DNA of 64,000 nucleotides from Kryptolebias marmoratus (Eukaryota; Chordata; Actinopteri; Cyprinodontiformes; Rivulidae): the NCBI RefSeq assembly GCF_001649575.2, contig NC_051451.1, positions 17,256,316-17,320,315 of the forward strand, in the 5' to 3' direction. Below the pieces are notes generated by a model. The model was not told the DNA's origin and did no database searches. It saw only the letters and a list, made by a program, of their open reading frames with translations. This document shows positions 29,906-48,033 of the stretch, one piece after another. The position numbers were made by a program, and so were the translations under genes. Every line of letters begins with the position of its first letter. Within the stretch, counting starts at the first letter, position 1.

Positions 29906-31406
29906 CTAGGGGAATAAGGAAAGAAAAGTTGCACACATTAGCAAATATTTCCATATTGAAGCAAATAAATATTTAACAGCACACATAGGGGAAAAAAAAA
30001 AAGACTCCAGCAACGAAACAAACCAAATATTTTTGCTACAATTTTCTAAATTCTGGTTTTGAATGTGTTTAATAACGCACTGCGACAAAGCCTGTTTTAA
30101 TAAAGCTTCAAGTGCAGCAATAATAATAATAATAATAATAACAAAAAAATAATTAACGCTGTTGGTTCTTGACTTGATGCAAACTTGCAGCAAAGCAGCA
30201 GAGAACATGCAGGGGCGAAACTGGCAGGTTCGGGATTAATACTTGATTCCATTACACTCAGACGCTAACTTGAAGCACATACAGTGAGTTACATTCACAC
30301 GGAAGGCAACTGTGCCCTACAGCTGAGCTGGGTAATAAGAGACAAGGATGGATGAAACCAGACACCCAGCAGGGAGGCGCGTGACTGGTTAAGACACTTA
30401 CTGAAGCACTGAAATTATGGATGGATTATGACAGAATGGCACCCAGGCACAGACACGTAAATAGCTCCCACCCACTTCACTTATAAAGAAAGCCAAATGG
30501 TCTGGATGAAAAAGATGCAAAATGTCTCTCTGAAGCAAATCTGCATCCCTAACTTTTCACTTTCCAACCTGTGTGCAGCTCTCTTGTTATTGTTTCACAT
30601 CACTACTACAGTTTATCTTGTTTTGTATTTCATTTTTGTGTCTTTATTTATAATAATCAAGGTCATCTTTCTGCAGTTTAGTTGCCTCTTGCAAATGTTT
30701 AATGTCTTGTGTTGCTCTGTTGCTCTTTTAAGTTGCTTTGTCCTTATTTGTTTCAAGTGTGTGACATTCAGAAGAAAGTCAAGGCCCCCCCACAGACTCC
30801 TTTGGGTCCCTTGGCATGAGCCTTGCTGGCCAGTTCAGTAATCCAGCCATAACCTTAATCTGATTTCGCCCCAAAGCCTATTATTACCTGCATATGAAAC
30901 CCGGTGATTCAGACCACATGGTTTACTGAAACATCCCATTTGCTTACGAGAGGCGAGCTGTGAGAAGGGAAAGTTAGCTCACGCAGCTCGGAGGGGAGTA
31001 ACATTTATGGTGTTTACACCACGCCTCTAAGTTTACCAACAAGCCGTGGCAAATTTTACAGATTTGCGATCCCGCTCACTCGGGGCTGTAAGCAAAGCTA
31101 ACAAAACCACAGCCGCCACAGATGCGCCAAATGAACATTTTTACTTTAATATAAATGGGCGGTCCGTGGGTGTCATTTCCAACAAACAATAGTAAACTGA
31201 CAAACTAGCTCCAGACGCTATGTCCCGTGTTCAGAGTCGCAGGGAGCTAGCTGCTTGGTTGATTTACATGACAACCTACGGCTCGGTCAAAACAAAACTT
31301 ACAGCCAAGCTAGCAGGCTGCCCGCTAACGTCACGGGATTATGGTCGTCCGGTAAACCGCCCGGGAGGCTTTTATCAAACGCACAAAACTGTAAAGCAGC
31401 CCTCAC
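29906..31406 (-). other. zranb1: zranb1 5' intron
   Basis: Between the probable non-coding first exon and the first coding exon. It contains an AAT repeat at about 30118-30141 and no gene. Confidence 0.45.
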
Positions 31407-31900
31407 CTCTGCTTTGCTGTGTTACACTCCAGTCCCCCGCTGCAGCCAAAACAAATGGACCTTCCCCCCCGTCGGAGAAACCCTCGCCAGTCCGAACTCG
31501 GGCTCCTCTCACTTGGACACCAACCGCATATTTACTTTTTTTGGTGGGCGCCGTTCAACTGGCGCTGAGGAACAAGAACTTCCCCCCCTCCACCTAGTCC
31601 CGTCCCTCGGCCGTTGTTTCGGGCGCTTTAAATCATTTTAATCCTTTTTCCCGATTCCCAAACACCAGACTGACGGGCTTTAATGGCGGCGGCACGGGGG
31701 NGGGGGAGGGGAGGGGGGGAGAGGGAAGCAACCGACGCTGGGTTGGAAAATACACTACAGGGGAGAGCAGAGGGCTCTGTGCCGTACAGTCAGAGGCAGG
31801 ATCAGGATTTACCACCTGAATCTGCCAACTAAGCTGATTGGTCATTGCCAAGGGATACACAAAAAATCGACCAATCAGGTTCTACGTCTCTTATTCCAAC
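31407..31900 (-). promoter_or_regulatory. zranb1: CpG-rich zranb1 promoter and probable first non-coding exon
   Basis: GC- and CpG-richer sequence than its surroundings at about 31,300-31,740. On the minus strand there is a candidate donor (gcagag/gtgagg) after 31407. Two CCAAT boxes in opposite orientation lie at 31837-31841 (ATTGG) and 31871-31875 (CCAAT), and an ATGGCGGC YY1-like site lies near 31684. Position and orientation fit transcription towards 29905. The start site cannot be fixed from sequence. One N is at 31701. Confidence 0.55.
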
Positions 31901-34900
31901 TGTTTAAAGGCTCGGCGAATGCAAAACAGACCTGAATATGACGGATATAGAGGTTATTTGTTTTTTTTTTTTTTTTTTTATTTTTTCTCACCGGGTTTAG
32001 CTGATTGCAAATGAATCCGTTTTTCTTTTTAATTCGTATATGCGTTTCGTGTACAGCAAACAACCACGTGGTATCCCCTCAAAAGAGATGAAGGGATGAT
32101 GTCATCGTAAAAATACTGCAGCAAGCAGTCTGCAGTAATGCATGACAGCTGGAGCAACAGTTTCCTGCGCGAAAATATTTATGAAAAAATAATTCATTTA
32201 TACCAGGTATTAAAATGGACAATTGTTATGTTCTCCCAAGACTTTTAAATGTGTATATATTTTTTAAATGCTGGACAGTAATGTCATGTCTTCTCCTTAT
32301 AAATAACGTGCAACACAACCGAAAATGTTTTACCCATGTGCATTTGGAAAACATGCAACAAAATAAGACAATGGCACATCACATCAAATATGAATGTCTC
32401 ATTTATTACCCCTCAGTTTAAGCACCTTGTTCTCTGTGCTCATCCAAGCAAGTCTTGAGGTCAACTTTCATTTAAGTTACACAAATCCAGATAAAATCCC
32501 AGACCTACAGTGTGCACTGGACTTTGTGCTTCAAGGAGTCGTCCATACCACAATGCTCCGCTCCACAGAGGAAACAAAGCTTCACCCCAATCAGTTGAGA
32601 GTTTACTAATGTACATTTAGATTACGCTGGAACTCAAAACACACCAGATCCTAACAGAGGCAGTCCTCCCGTGCTTTATACCAGTGATCCTCTGCACTAA
32701 AACCCTGCTGTTTTTCACTCTCGCTATAAGTTTAAGATACAGAAGAGTCCACGGAAAAACTTTATGCTCTAAATGGCGACGACCAGTGACAAAAAGTGAG
32801 GATCAACTCTGAAAACTGATGCTTTATGTCATAACAACACTCAGCTGAGACAAGCTTATACAGTAAGTGCTGTTTAAATGCTACCCCACACCCTTTGTCT
32901 ATTATACATTCATTATTTATTTCCTCATTATATTCCAGTACTGAAAGGAAATCATGCTCCAAACAAGGAGATTTTGTCTTTTTTTTTTTTCTTTTCATTG
33001 TGTGATTGTTATGATGGCTATTTCTTAAGCAAGAGTTTCAGTGCCAGTTCCCGGTCAGTGACACATCAGAGCAAGTGAAGTGACCCTAAGGTGAAATAGA
33101 AAGAAAGAAAATAAAAAAACAACACATACAACTCGTGTAAATAAAGCAAAGCTTGTTCACAAGGCAAAGTGTCTGCCACCACAAGGTATCTTGTGCAGCG
33201 CAATCATCTGTTCATGCTGGATTCACCGGTGTCCAGATTAACCAGTTCATGCAAAGCAGGTGATCGCATTAACCAGGCCAGTTCTGTAAACACACTTGCC
33301 TGCATGCCAGTCATTCTCCTCACAAACTTTTCCTTGCAGGCCGTTCGGTTAGTAGGACTTGGCTGTGTTTTTCCAGTTTCGAATAATGAAGCAGCCAAAC
33401 TCACATTTGCAACCATGAGATGTAGGTACAAGATAAAGGTAAAAGACATTAAAGAAGGAAAATAAGCTCAGGATGTCGTAAAGATCATTTCAGGTGGATC
33501 AAAAACAACATTTTTAAAAAAGGGCAAATAACTAGAGAACCTAAAGTTAGAATAAAAAGAAAAGCTGGAAGCTTACTACAAACACATAGCAGGTTTTTCC
33601 TCTATTTCTTGTTTCTCTCCGGAGATCTGTGAATGTGTTCTGTGTGCAGATATAAACTGACCTGAGTGGAAGGCACTGTATACTAAAGCATGGGTCAATG
33701 ATGGTTTTAATAACTTTATATCTAGGTCCACATATGTAACACTGACCCACACAAGTGAAAATAGATCAGCGCAGCGGTTAACTATGCAAAGACAAGCAGG
33801 CAAGAGATATGAGTCTGTTTCCAAGGTTACAATTCACACACTACAGTGGGTATCTGCCTTCTACTGCAGCTTTAATCGAGACAAGTCGGTGATAAGGGTG
33901 TTTGAAGTGGGTATACGAGCGTGGTCAGTAGTATTAAGACAACAAACATGGTAAAATGAAAGTAGCAGCCATATTTTATATGAAAAAGAACAGACAAATG
34001 CAACTTTTAGTAGTAATTCTGTGTTGCAGCAGCAAAGGGAACTAGAAGCATCTGGTTAGTAAAGCTACAGTACACCGTGTTTGAACTGTGAACCCTGTAC
34101 AATGCAAAGCAAAAACACTAAAATGCTGAGTTTGGCTCAGGGTGGTCAAAGAGGACAAGTGGCACAATAAGTCAGCATTGGTATAATACAATAAGAACAA
34201 AAAAAAGGTCTTAAATTTTGTTAAGTGCAGCAAAGTGCATATAATTTAAATATAACCCTAGAAAAGGACATTGACTCTAGTCAATCAAATTAGGTTCACA
34301 GGTAATGTGACAAACATACATATGCATACATAAAGCACCCATTAGAGAAGTGGCAGAGTAAATATTGCTTGAAATCTTTTAGTTTTCCATTATTTAAATA
34401 GACAACTGTTTGATTTATTTATTAAAAACTGTGGAAGATGGGAGTCCAAAATAAAATCATATTGTATATGTGTATATCATTCCAGAAATAAAGTTAGTAA
34501 CCACAAAGACTGAAGGCTGCAGAGTATTTTCCCTTTACTGTTTTAAAGGGCCTGCTTAGAAAACATAATACAGTGCAAGAGGTAATGCAAGAAAGGGAGA
34601 TTAAAGTTTGTGATGCAAATGTGAGACAAAAAGATGCAGACACAAAACATAAAAAAAAACAAAAAAAAAACATGTGGCTTGCCTTTTCGAAACCAAGTCT
34701 GCAAACCAGGTGGCATAAATCGGTCTGTAAAAATCCCATCTGACCTGGGAACGAGACAGATCCACACCTAACGTACCGTGAACAACCTCAGTTCTGAGAG
34801 AATATGAAAACAGACAACTTTTAAGCCCAGTGAGAAGAACCTGCAAAGCCTTTTAAGGTTTCCCCTTAACATGGAGATCTGACTAAGACAAGAAGAATTA

Positions 34901-35046
34901 CATAGTGGGACACCACTTGCACATGCCTTTCACTTTCAGGACTGGCACTTCTTTTGTCTACATTTGCTTATCTTTGATTGCTTCAGATGCCCACCTCTCT
35001 CGGTGTGTCACTTATTTATGTCCTTCCCACGTCCTGTGGCCTGTTT
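31901..35046 (-). other. abraxas2: Intergenic space and probable abraxas2 3' UTR
   Basis: No coding exon. Minus-strand polyadenylation signals (TTTATT on the plus strand) at about 34,415 and 32,402 allow a short or a 2.6-kb 3' UTR. Transcript data would be needed to choose. Confidence 0.35.
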
Positions 35047-41482
<6,436 letters not shown>

Positions 41483-41591
41483 GATGGAAACATCCCTATC
41501 AATCCCAATGCCCCCTGCGGTTGCAGGCAGCTTCTCTGACGCAAGGCCTTCTGGGAAATGTAGGCGGCGACTTGACACGATCTACTCTAGC
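41483..41591. promoter_or_regulatory. Bidirectional promoter between abraxas2 and eef1akmt2
   Basis: Only 109 bp separate the two opposed start codons (41482 minus, 41592 plus). GCCTTCTGGGAAATGTAG at 41546-41563 is close to the reverse complement of the ZNF143/THAP11 motif ACTACAATTCCCAGAATGC, typical of divergent housekeeping promoters. The ATGGCGGC at abraxas2's own start fits YY1. No TATA box is seen. True start sites may lie within either first exon. Confidence 0.65.
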
Positions 41592-41701
41592 ATGGCAGAC
41601 GGTGGTGATAGCTCACATGGTTGTGAAAATAACTCAGATTCAGAGGAAGATAGATGCTCAGATGATGATTTTGAAACGTCAAAACTCGGAACCAGAGAAT
41701 A
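41592..41701 (+). CDS. eef1akmt2: eef1akmt2 first coding exon
   Basis: Encodes MADGGDSSHGCENNSDSEED through KLGTRE and two bases of Tyr; donor gtaagt. The frame stays open upstream to an ATG at 41469. Confidence 0.85.
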
Positions 41702-44700
41702 GTAAGTACTGTTAATCCTATTTTTTGACTGAAGCGTATTATTGATGGTTCCACACTGCCTGCTAGTTAGCATAAGATAACCTTTATGCATTTTAGTCTG
41801 CAAAGAACTGTCACCATCACTTACTTAGACATTTTTTTCAGTACGAAAGTTGAACATTGGGGTTAATCTTGAGTAAATAAGCTTTGTGGCAACTAATAAA
41901 CCGTATTTGTTTTGAATAAAAACAGTACTGCCATGAAGGAACAACTTTCAAGAAAAGTACTGATTTTATTTATAAGCTAATTAGAAAAGAATGAGAACAA
42001 TGTGTAACAATAGCTTCAAGCTGCTTAGTGATTTTTTTTTGCTTACTTCGTGCAGTTTTAGTAATGCAACAGAATGCTAAATTGTGCTGTATTTACAACA
42101 CTGACTGGTTGTCCTGATCTGCAGCTGGGAGGAAACTTATCAGAAAGAACTGGACACATTCAAAGACATAGGAGATGTTGGTGAGATTTGGTAAGAACAA
42201 GTTTTACTGATATAAGTTGGCACTACTCTGGGCCTGGCACGATTGACAATTACCTATAATGTGTTTGTTGTTGTCTTTTTGCAAGGTTTGGTGAGGAAAG
42301 CATGAGTCGTGTGCTGCGGTGGATGGACAAAGCTAAAATCCCTGAAAGCGCCGCCATTCTTGACATTGGCACAGGAAATGGGGCCTTCCTGGTTGAACTG
42401 GTGGGAACAAAGTTTAAATGAATGTTGTTATTTCACAAGACCCTCATTCAAGTCCTTACAAACGTTCAGTTTTAGTAAATCAACAAATTGCAAACATAGC
42501 CTTATCTCGGAATTAGCTAGTCTAATGGAGTAAATATATATTGTTGAAGCTTAATGAGCAGTGCATGAGTACATTGAGTAAATTGCATCAACACATGCTT
42601 TTGGTAATCTGACACACACATTTAACTGTTAAAACTGTTTTAGGAATTTTATCTAACCTTATTCTTCATTTACTTTGTCTTTTATGTCCAGGCTAACTGT
42701 GGATACAGGAATCTAACCGGCATTGATTATTCTCCAGCATCAGTAGAATTGGCCAGAAATGTTCTGCAAGCAGAAGATTTGACTGATGTGACTGTAAAGG
42801 TGGGTCCATAATTGTCTGGTAAAAATACAGGCTTGCACTTACAGCGATACAAAAGAAACGCTGAAGCAAAGACGTTGTGTTCAAGCAAACAAATACATGT
42901 GAAACTGTGATATCCCATTTTAAAGGGGATTTAGCTGCAATTTTAATAACTTCCAGATGCTGATTTATATGGAAAACAGACTGATTATACAAATTTACCT
43001 ACAAAATGTTGCCTTTTATTTTATATAAATTTATTAAAAGAAATCAATAGGTTTACATTAAATAAACATTTTATTTCCTAAATCGGCGCCACAGTTGTTG
43101 ACACCCCTGCAATCTCAAAGTCTCAAACCTATCAACAACAAATGTGAGAACCTACAGTCTGCACATCTTTACTGGGGTGTTTATTATATTGGAAATGAAA
43201 CTATAATAAAGCTTGTTGGAGGGAACATCTGCGGTGGATTAGGTGTGTGAAGAAAGATAGCAGTTGGGAAAAACCATGCCAAACCCACTGTTCAAATACC
43301 CTGTAAGGAAATATGTTGTTATAGATTTAATACCAAAACATGTAAAAAAAAAAAGTATGCCAGGTAGTTTAAGATAAACTGCACAATTCAAAACTTGTGA
43401 TTTCAAAATGATTTAGGGATATTGAGATTATGCAAACAACAACAACAGAGGAGTCCATTATCATCTACCCTGATTTCTGAAGGATCTGAACAGACTCTGT
43501 GTCGAGGGATGGTCTTGAAAGCAAATGTGTGATTTATTCCTTGATATTATTGGTGTGGTAGAATATTTTTGTAGGCCTACTAAACTTAGACTCAAATTTT
43601 GTGCATATTGGGAATCTAGTCTGCATGAATGTCCCACAAATCCTAAATGCTGCTAAAACAGTATAGCTTTCAGCATAGAGTGAACTCTGGCCTGTTAAGG
43701 TTTAAGAAACCTTTGCCATGTTTACCATGTGGGGGAGCTGGATGGGAAGAAAAAGGCCTTGGAAGTGATGAAAGTCTGCCCACCTCAAACCCCAAAAGAA
43801 CTGGCAGGACTACTCCCCATATACATAAGAAAAACAGGTTCCAAATGCTAGGTGGTCTTTGAAGTACGTTGAATGGATTTCCCTTGTGTGTGCACACTCT
43901 TGTTTCTTATGTTACATACGTTACACACCCATGAAGGTGGGCACTTTGCTTGGGCAGAAGGGCTGCCGTTAAAGTCAATATTGACCCTGGTTGGATACGG
44001 GGAGCATGTGAGAGAGGAATGTTGACATTGGTCATTTGTGAAGTGTTGGGAATTGCCAAAATAATCTGAGTGTGCTTTCATTTATGTTTTTAAATCTGTG
44101 TCCAGCCTCTCTCCAATTTACATTAGTCACAGTCCGTGTCGGCATCTTCAGTTTTGTTTTGGGTTTTTGGTTTTTTTTTTTTTTGCATTTTACGTGCTGA
44201 AACTCAGGTCAGTTTACACAAATATATTTTGTTTCTGACTCTGCTGAGCCACCGTTGCTCCTCCTTCACGAGCCTCATATTTTGTGGCACATGGTTTATG
44301 AGTATGTGGCCAGTGAGTTCACGCTGGAGGTCTGGTGTTCTTCCCCTCCGTCCAGATAAAGGAGTCCTTTCACTTGTAGCTGGGCAGCTCAGAAAGATAT
44401 GCTGAATTAGCTGCTGTCACACCAGCAGTTTTTTTTTATTAGTGAAATTAAACAAAGCCAAATGTATAAAATTTAAATGGTTTTTTTCTGCAGCTGAAGA
44501 CATTCAATAAGATCCACAAATCCTAATTTTTGACTTTCTGTTCTACTTTAGGAGATGGATTTCCTAAACTCCCAAGGGGAGCTGAAGGGTTTTGACGTCT
44601 GCATCGATAAGGGAACTTTTGATGCAATTAGTTTAAACCCAGACAACACCAAGGAGGGCAAAAAATTGTATGTCCAAGCTCTAAAAGATGCTCTTAAAGA

Positions 44701-45577
44701 CAATGGCTTTTTCGCTATCACTTCCTGCAACTGGACAAAAGAGCAGCTGCGAGAAAGGTTTAGTGAAGGTAAGAGGAAATGAGTGGGAAAAAATTTGACC
44801 ATTTATTAAATTTGCTTATTTTTTTTAATGGGAGGAGTTCTGCTTTATTAAAGCTTTGAGGCGTGTTTATGATTCGTAACCATCTAGCTGGAGGATAGGA
44901 ATATGAAAAGAGGGAGATTTAAAATACTAAAGGAACACACAGTGAGTAACCGCTAGTTTGGTTTGTCCAAAGAAAACCACACCGTTGAGTCTTTTCAGTT
45001 TGGTTGATTGTACAACCAAACCTACTGTTGTAATTTTCGAAATGTCTCCCTGGCATTTAACAGCTTTATATCTGACCGTTTGGTTGTCTTAACCTCAGTC
45101 AAAACACAGACAGTTCCTCCAGCCACAACCGTCACTTGGCAGGTTGTTAAGCCGTGGGGAACAACAGCCTACAAAGTCAGAGTTTCGGCAAGTTTCCACT
45201 AGCTGTCACTCGTGTCTCTGCAGTCACTCTGGAGAGCCTGCAGGGGGCCAAAGTGCTCATCTTTCACACTGACAGCTCGGCTTTACTAGGCCCCAGGATG
45301 CAGCACAGATGGCAGATGGATAGTTGACTCTCATTACTGCTGCTAAAAGCTTTTCTTTTTTCTTTTAGTTTCTTAGATATTCTCCACAAGAAAAGATTCT
45401 CACCCTTTGTTTTCACGTGCTACTCGTTCATAGAGTTTACTTGTCTGAACTTACTGATTTGTTCTGTGTTGCTTTGCAGGTTTTGAGTTTGTGCAGGAGT
45501 TACCGACACCGAGTTTCAAGTTTGGAGGAAAGACCGGCAATAATGTGTCAGCACTCATCTTCAAGAGAGTGCATTAA
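41592..45577 (+). CDS. eef1akmt2: EEF1A lysine methyltransferase 2 (METTL10)
   Basis: Seven-beta-strand SAM-dependent methyltransferase that methylates Lys318 of translation factor eEF1A in mammals; cytosolic. Exons: 41592-41701, 42125-42190, 42286-42400, 42692-42799, 44552-44768, 45480-45577. They total 714 nt, giving 237 residues and a TAA stop. Motif I is ILDIGTGNG at 83-91, followed by GIDYSPAS at 107-114 and the family-typical DKGTFDAISLNPDN at 152-165 and ITSCNWTKE near 187-195. The N-terminus is acidic and Ser-rich (NNSDSEEDRCSDDD). I chose the ATG at 41592 for its good context (gcATGG) and length near the human protein. An in-frame ATG at 41469 would add 41 residues and overlap abraxas2 exon 1 in antisense. 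Confidence 0.94.
42125..42190 (+). CDS. eef1akmt2: eef1akmt2 coding exon (66 bp)
   Basis: Encodes WEETYQKELDTFKDIGDVGE plus IW; acceptor tctgcag, donor gtaaga. Confidence 0.93.
42286..42400 (+). CDS. eef1akmt2: eef1akmt2 coding exon with SAM-binding motif I
   Basis: Encodes FGEESMSRVLRWMDKAKIPE through ILDIGTGNGAFLVEL; acceptor tttgcaag, donor gtggga. Confidence 0.95.
42692..42799 (+). CDS. eef1akmt2: eef1akmt2 coding exon
   Basis: Encodes ANCGYRNLTGIDYSPASVEL through LTDVTVK; acceptor atgtccag, donor gtgggt. Confidence 0.94.
42800..45479 (+). other. eef1akmt2: eef1akmt2 introns
   Basis: The 42800-44551 intron includes ccacagttgttgacacccct near 43,090, which recalls some Tc1-like elements, but no terminal repeat or transposase frame supports it. 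44769-45479 holds nothing recognised. Confidence 0.35.
44552..44768 (+). CDS. eef1akmt2: eef1akmt2 coding exon, catalytic core
   Basis: Encodes EMDFLNSQGELKGFDVCIDK through WTKEQLRERFSE, including GTFDAISLNPDN; acceptor ctttag, donor gtaaga. Confidence 0.95.
45480..45577 (+). CDS. eef1akmt2: eef1akmt2 terminal coding exon
   Basis: Encodes GFEFVQELPTPSFKFGGKTG plus NNVSALIFKRVH and TAA. Acceptor gctttgcag. Confidence 0.94.
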
Positions 45578-47889
45578 TGAATGTGTCTTCAGCAGATGTT
45601 CGTTTTTGATTTTTTTTGTCTGTCTCTGTTTGACAGCATATGTTCACTTACAAACGTTTTAAACAAAGCATGGTTATAAATTACTTCTTTGTTTTTTGTT
45701 ATACTGTAGTGAAGCAGGTATGCAGAATTTAGTTTTTCTTGATATAAATGAGTTTATAATGCTTTAATTGCAGAAAGATTGTGCAATTTGCAACTTCAGT
45801 GGCACTTGAAGTTTGACTTTAATGTCCAGTATTTTGTGTTTGACAAAAAAAAAAAAAACTTTTAGCTTTTAGCAGTTTTACGTAATGTAAAGTGAACTTC
45901 CATAAATGCTTTTAACTCTTTTTTTAATTGTCTTCTGGCATCAAAAGCATTTCACATGTAGATGTTTAAAGCTTGTGCACACTTTGTCAGTTTAACTGAT
46001 TATTGTGTATCATTCCTGAGGCTGTTTGTGCTGTAAGTCAGCCAGGCAGTGATTTAATGTTTGATCCATAATAATAAGATCTGTGGGCAGAGATGTATCC
46101 AGATATTTTTCTTCATTCCATAAGTCGTCTCATAATCCCTTATTTGGCTTTGCACTGACCCTTTTGAGAGTTCTGGCCTACAGAAAATCTGTGTTCCCTC
46201 TTGCTAGGTAAGACATTTTCTATCATGCAAACAATAATCCCAATCTAATTTGTTAAACTGGGTACCAGCAGCGGTCGGGGCCTGAGGATGATTAAGAACT
46301 TCAGACATAATAAATAAACAGGAGGTCGTGACTTCTGTGGGAGAAACGCTTGTCCGACTTTTCCTTTCTCAATGGTGTCATTAATATCTGCCAGACTAAT
46401 CGCATGCTGCATGGGCCAGTGGTCCAATGGGAGTCATCTATACTGAAGGCACACTGTTGAGTAAACACATTCAAGATTTACAAGAATTACTGCCTGGAAA
46501 TTTACAAGGCTCTGGATATCCTGCCTGGATATACCTGTTTAGCCCACATCAACTTCTCCCAGAAAATTTTCCCATGAAGAGATGTGTCATTCATTAGGCT
46601 TCCGCTCATTTGAAAATATTCTGTGCACTGCCTCTGTCGGCGTGCACGCTGACTGTCTTAAATATAGCACGTTCGCCAGTTTGTGGTGCTTTATGATTCA
46701 GTTAGTCATATTTGATCTTAACCCACATCTAGATGCACTACAGCCCACCAAATTCCCACACTACAAAGCAATTTTGCTAGCGCTTGTAAAGTTGAGCTTT
46801 ACTGCTAACTGTGTAATCCATAACTTAGAAAAAAAAATGAGAAGAATTTTTTTACAGCTCATTAAAAACTTGCAATGATATATGTTAAAAAAAAGATTTC
46901 AGCATTGAGGTCATGTCTCTTTTTACATTTACATAATGAACATATATGAGAACATGCACATTTTAATTAGTTCAATTGGCTGCCCTGTTAAACCTGGAAC
47001 CATCTGTTTTATTCATATATGAATGTATTTTGCTTCCATTCACCATTAAACATAAAACTGGGGCTCTTGCTGAGCTGAACCAGGCTGAACTGTACATTTA
47101 GCACCGTCAGCACTTCCATGGCTTTTGGGGTTGACAAATGTTTAAAGCTGCACTTTTATTCCACCCATAATGTTAACCTACAGAGGAAGGTTTTCGACTT
47201 GATGCCATAGCCCACTGGCTAGTCTGCCAGCACCAATGCGGTGCTTTCATTTCAGCCTCTCCAGTCAGTGTGATACTGCAAATATTTATATTTTCACTCC
47301 ATCTCCCTGGAAACACCTTTGAAGGTCTGCTAATAGGATTTTTGTGGATTGAATTGAATTGCTCTGGTATGTAAGTGGGTGAACTTTTCCAAGGCAGAAG
47401 GTGGATTCACTCTCTGCTTTTTGAGTAATGACTGCACTGTAAAAGTTCAGGCTTTACAGCACTTTTCAAGCAATCAACTCTGTCTTTGTCTTAGCCACTG
47501 TTTTTGTTTGTTTTATTTTTATTTTTTTTATTACAAGATACAAGCCAAACTTAAAGAGAGCATGTTATGGAATCCTGATAGCAGTGTTTAGTCAAGTAGT
47601 TCAGGTAATTTTGTTGTACAGAGATGTCTAAAAACAGTCCTATCAACATCACTGAACAGCATAGTAAAAGTAGCACATGAGTAAATGCCTGTGGGAGAGC
47701 TGAAGTGGAACGTACCAACTAGAGAGGGGTGCGAGGATAAATCATTTAATTTCTTCCATGCGCGTGACCTTTCATTGGAACATTTTGTTTATTTAAATTA
47801 ATAATTAAACTTGTAGAAGTTGTACTCTCGTTTTACTTGTCGGTCCATGTTTCCATATAAGTTTCCTATCCACTCAATTTCCCCTCGGT
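45578..47889. other. eef1akmt2 3' UTR and intergenic space
   Basis: No coding exon recognised. An AATAAATAAA signal at about 46,307 is one candidate for the eef1akmt2 3' end. Confidence 0.35.
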
Positions 47890-48033
47890 TCCCCTCCTGT
47901 CGTCCTGGTTCGCGTCAACGCGGATATTGTTACAATCAATGCTGAAGGCAGCAGCTCAGCTCTCAGCCTCTTGCAGTGCTGCTCAGTCCTGCACAGAGGG
48001 CACCGATCTGACTGCTGCTTCTGCGAGAAATCT
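47890..48033 (+). other. fam53b: Possible fam53b non-coding first exon
   Basis: A CpG-richer patch (gttcgcgtcaacgcgg) followed by sequence ending gagaaatct/gtgagt, a good donor, in otherwise AT-rich intergenic DNA 12.4 kb before the coding exon. The start is a guess. No transcript data are available. Confidence 0.35.

Noticed and set aside
31220..31641. Two overlapping plus-strand frames of about 125 codons
   Set aside because: They sit in the GC-rich zranb1 promoter, where stops are rare, and no known domain is seen.
43080..44050. Possible Tc1-like remnant in eef1akmt2 intron
   Set aside because: Only a short ttgttgacacccct-like match, with no paired terminal repeat or transposase frame.
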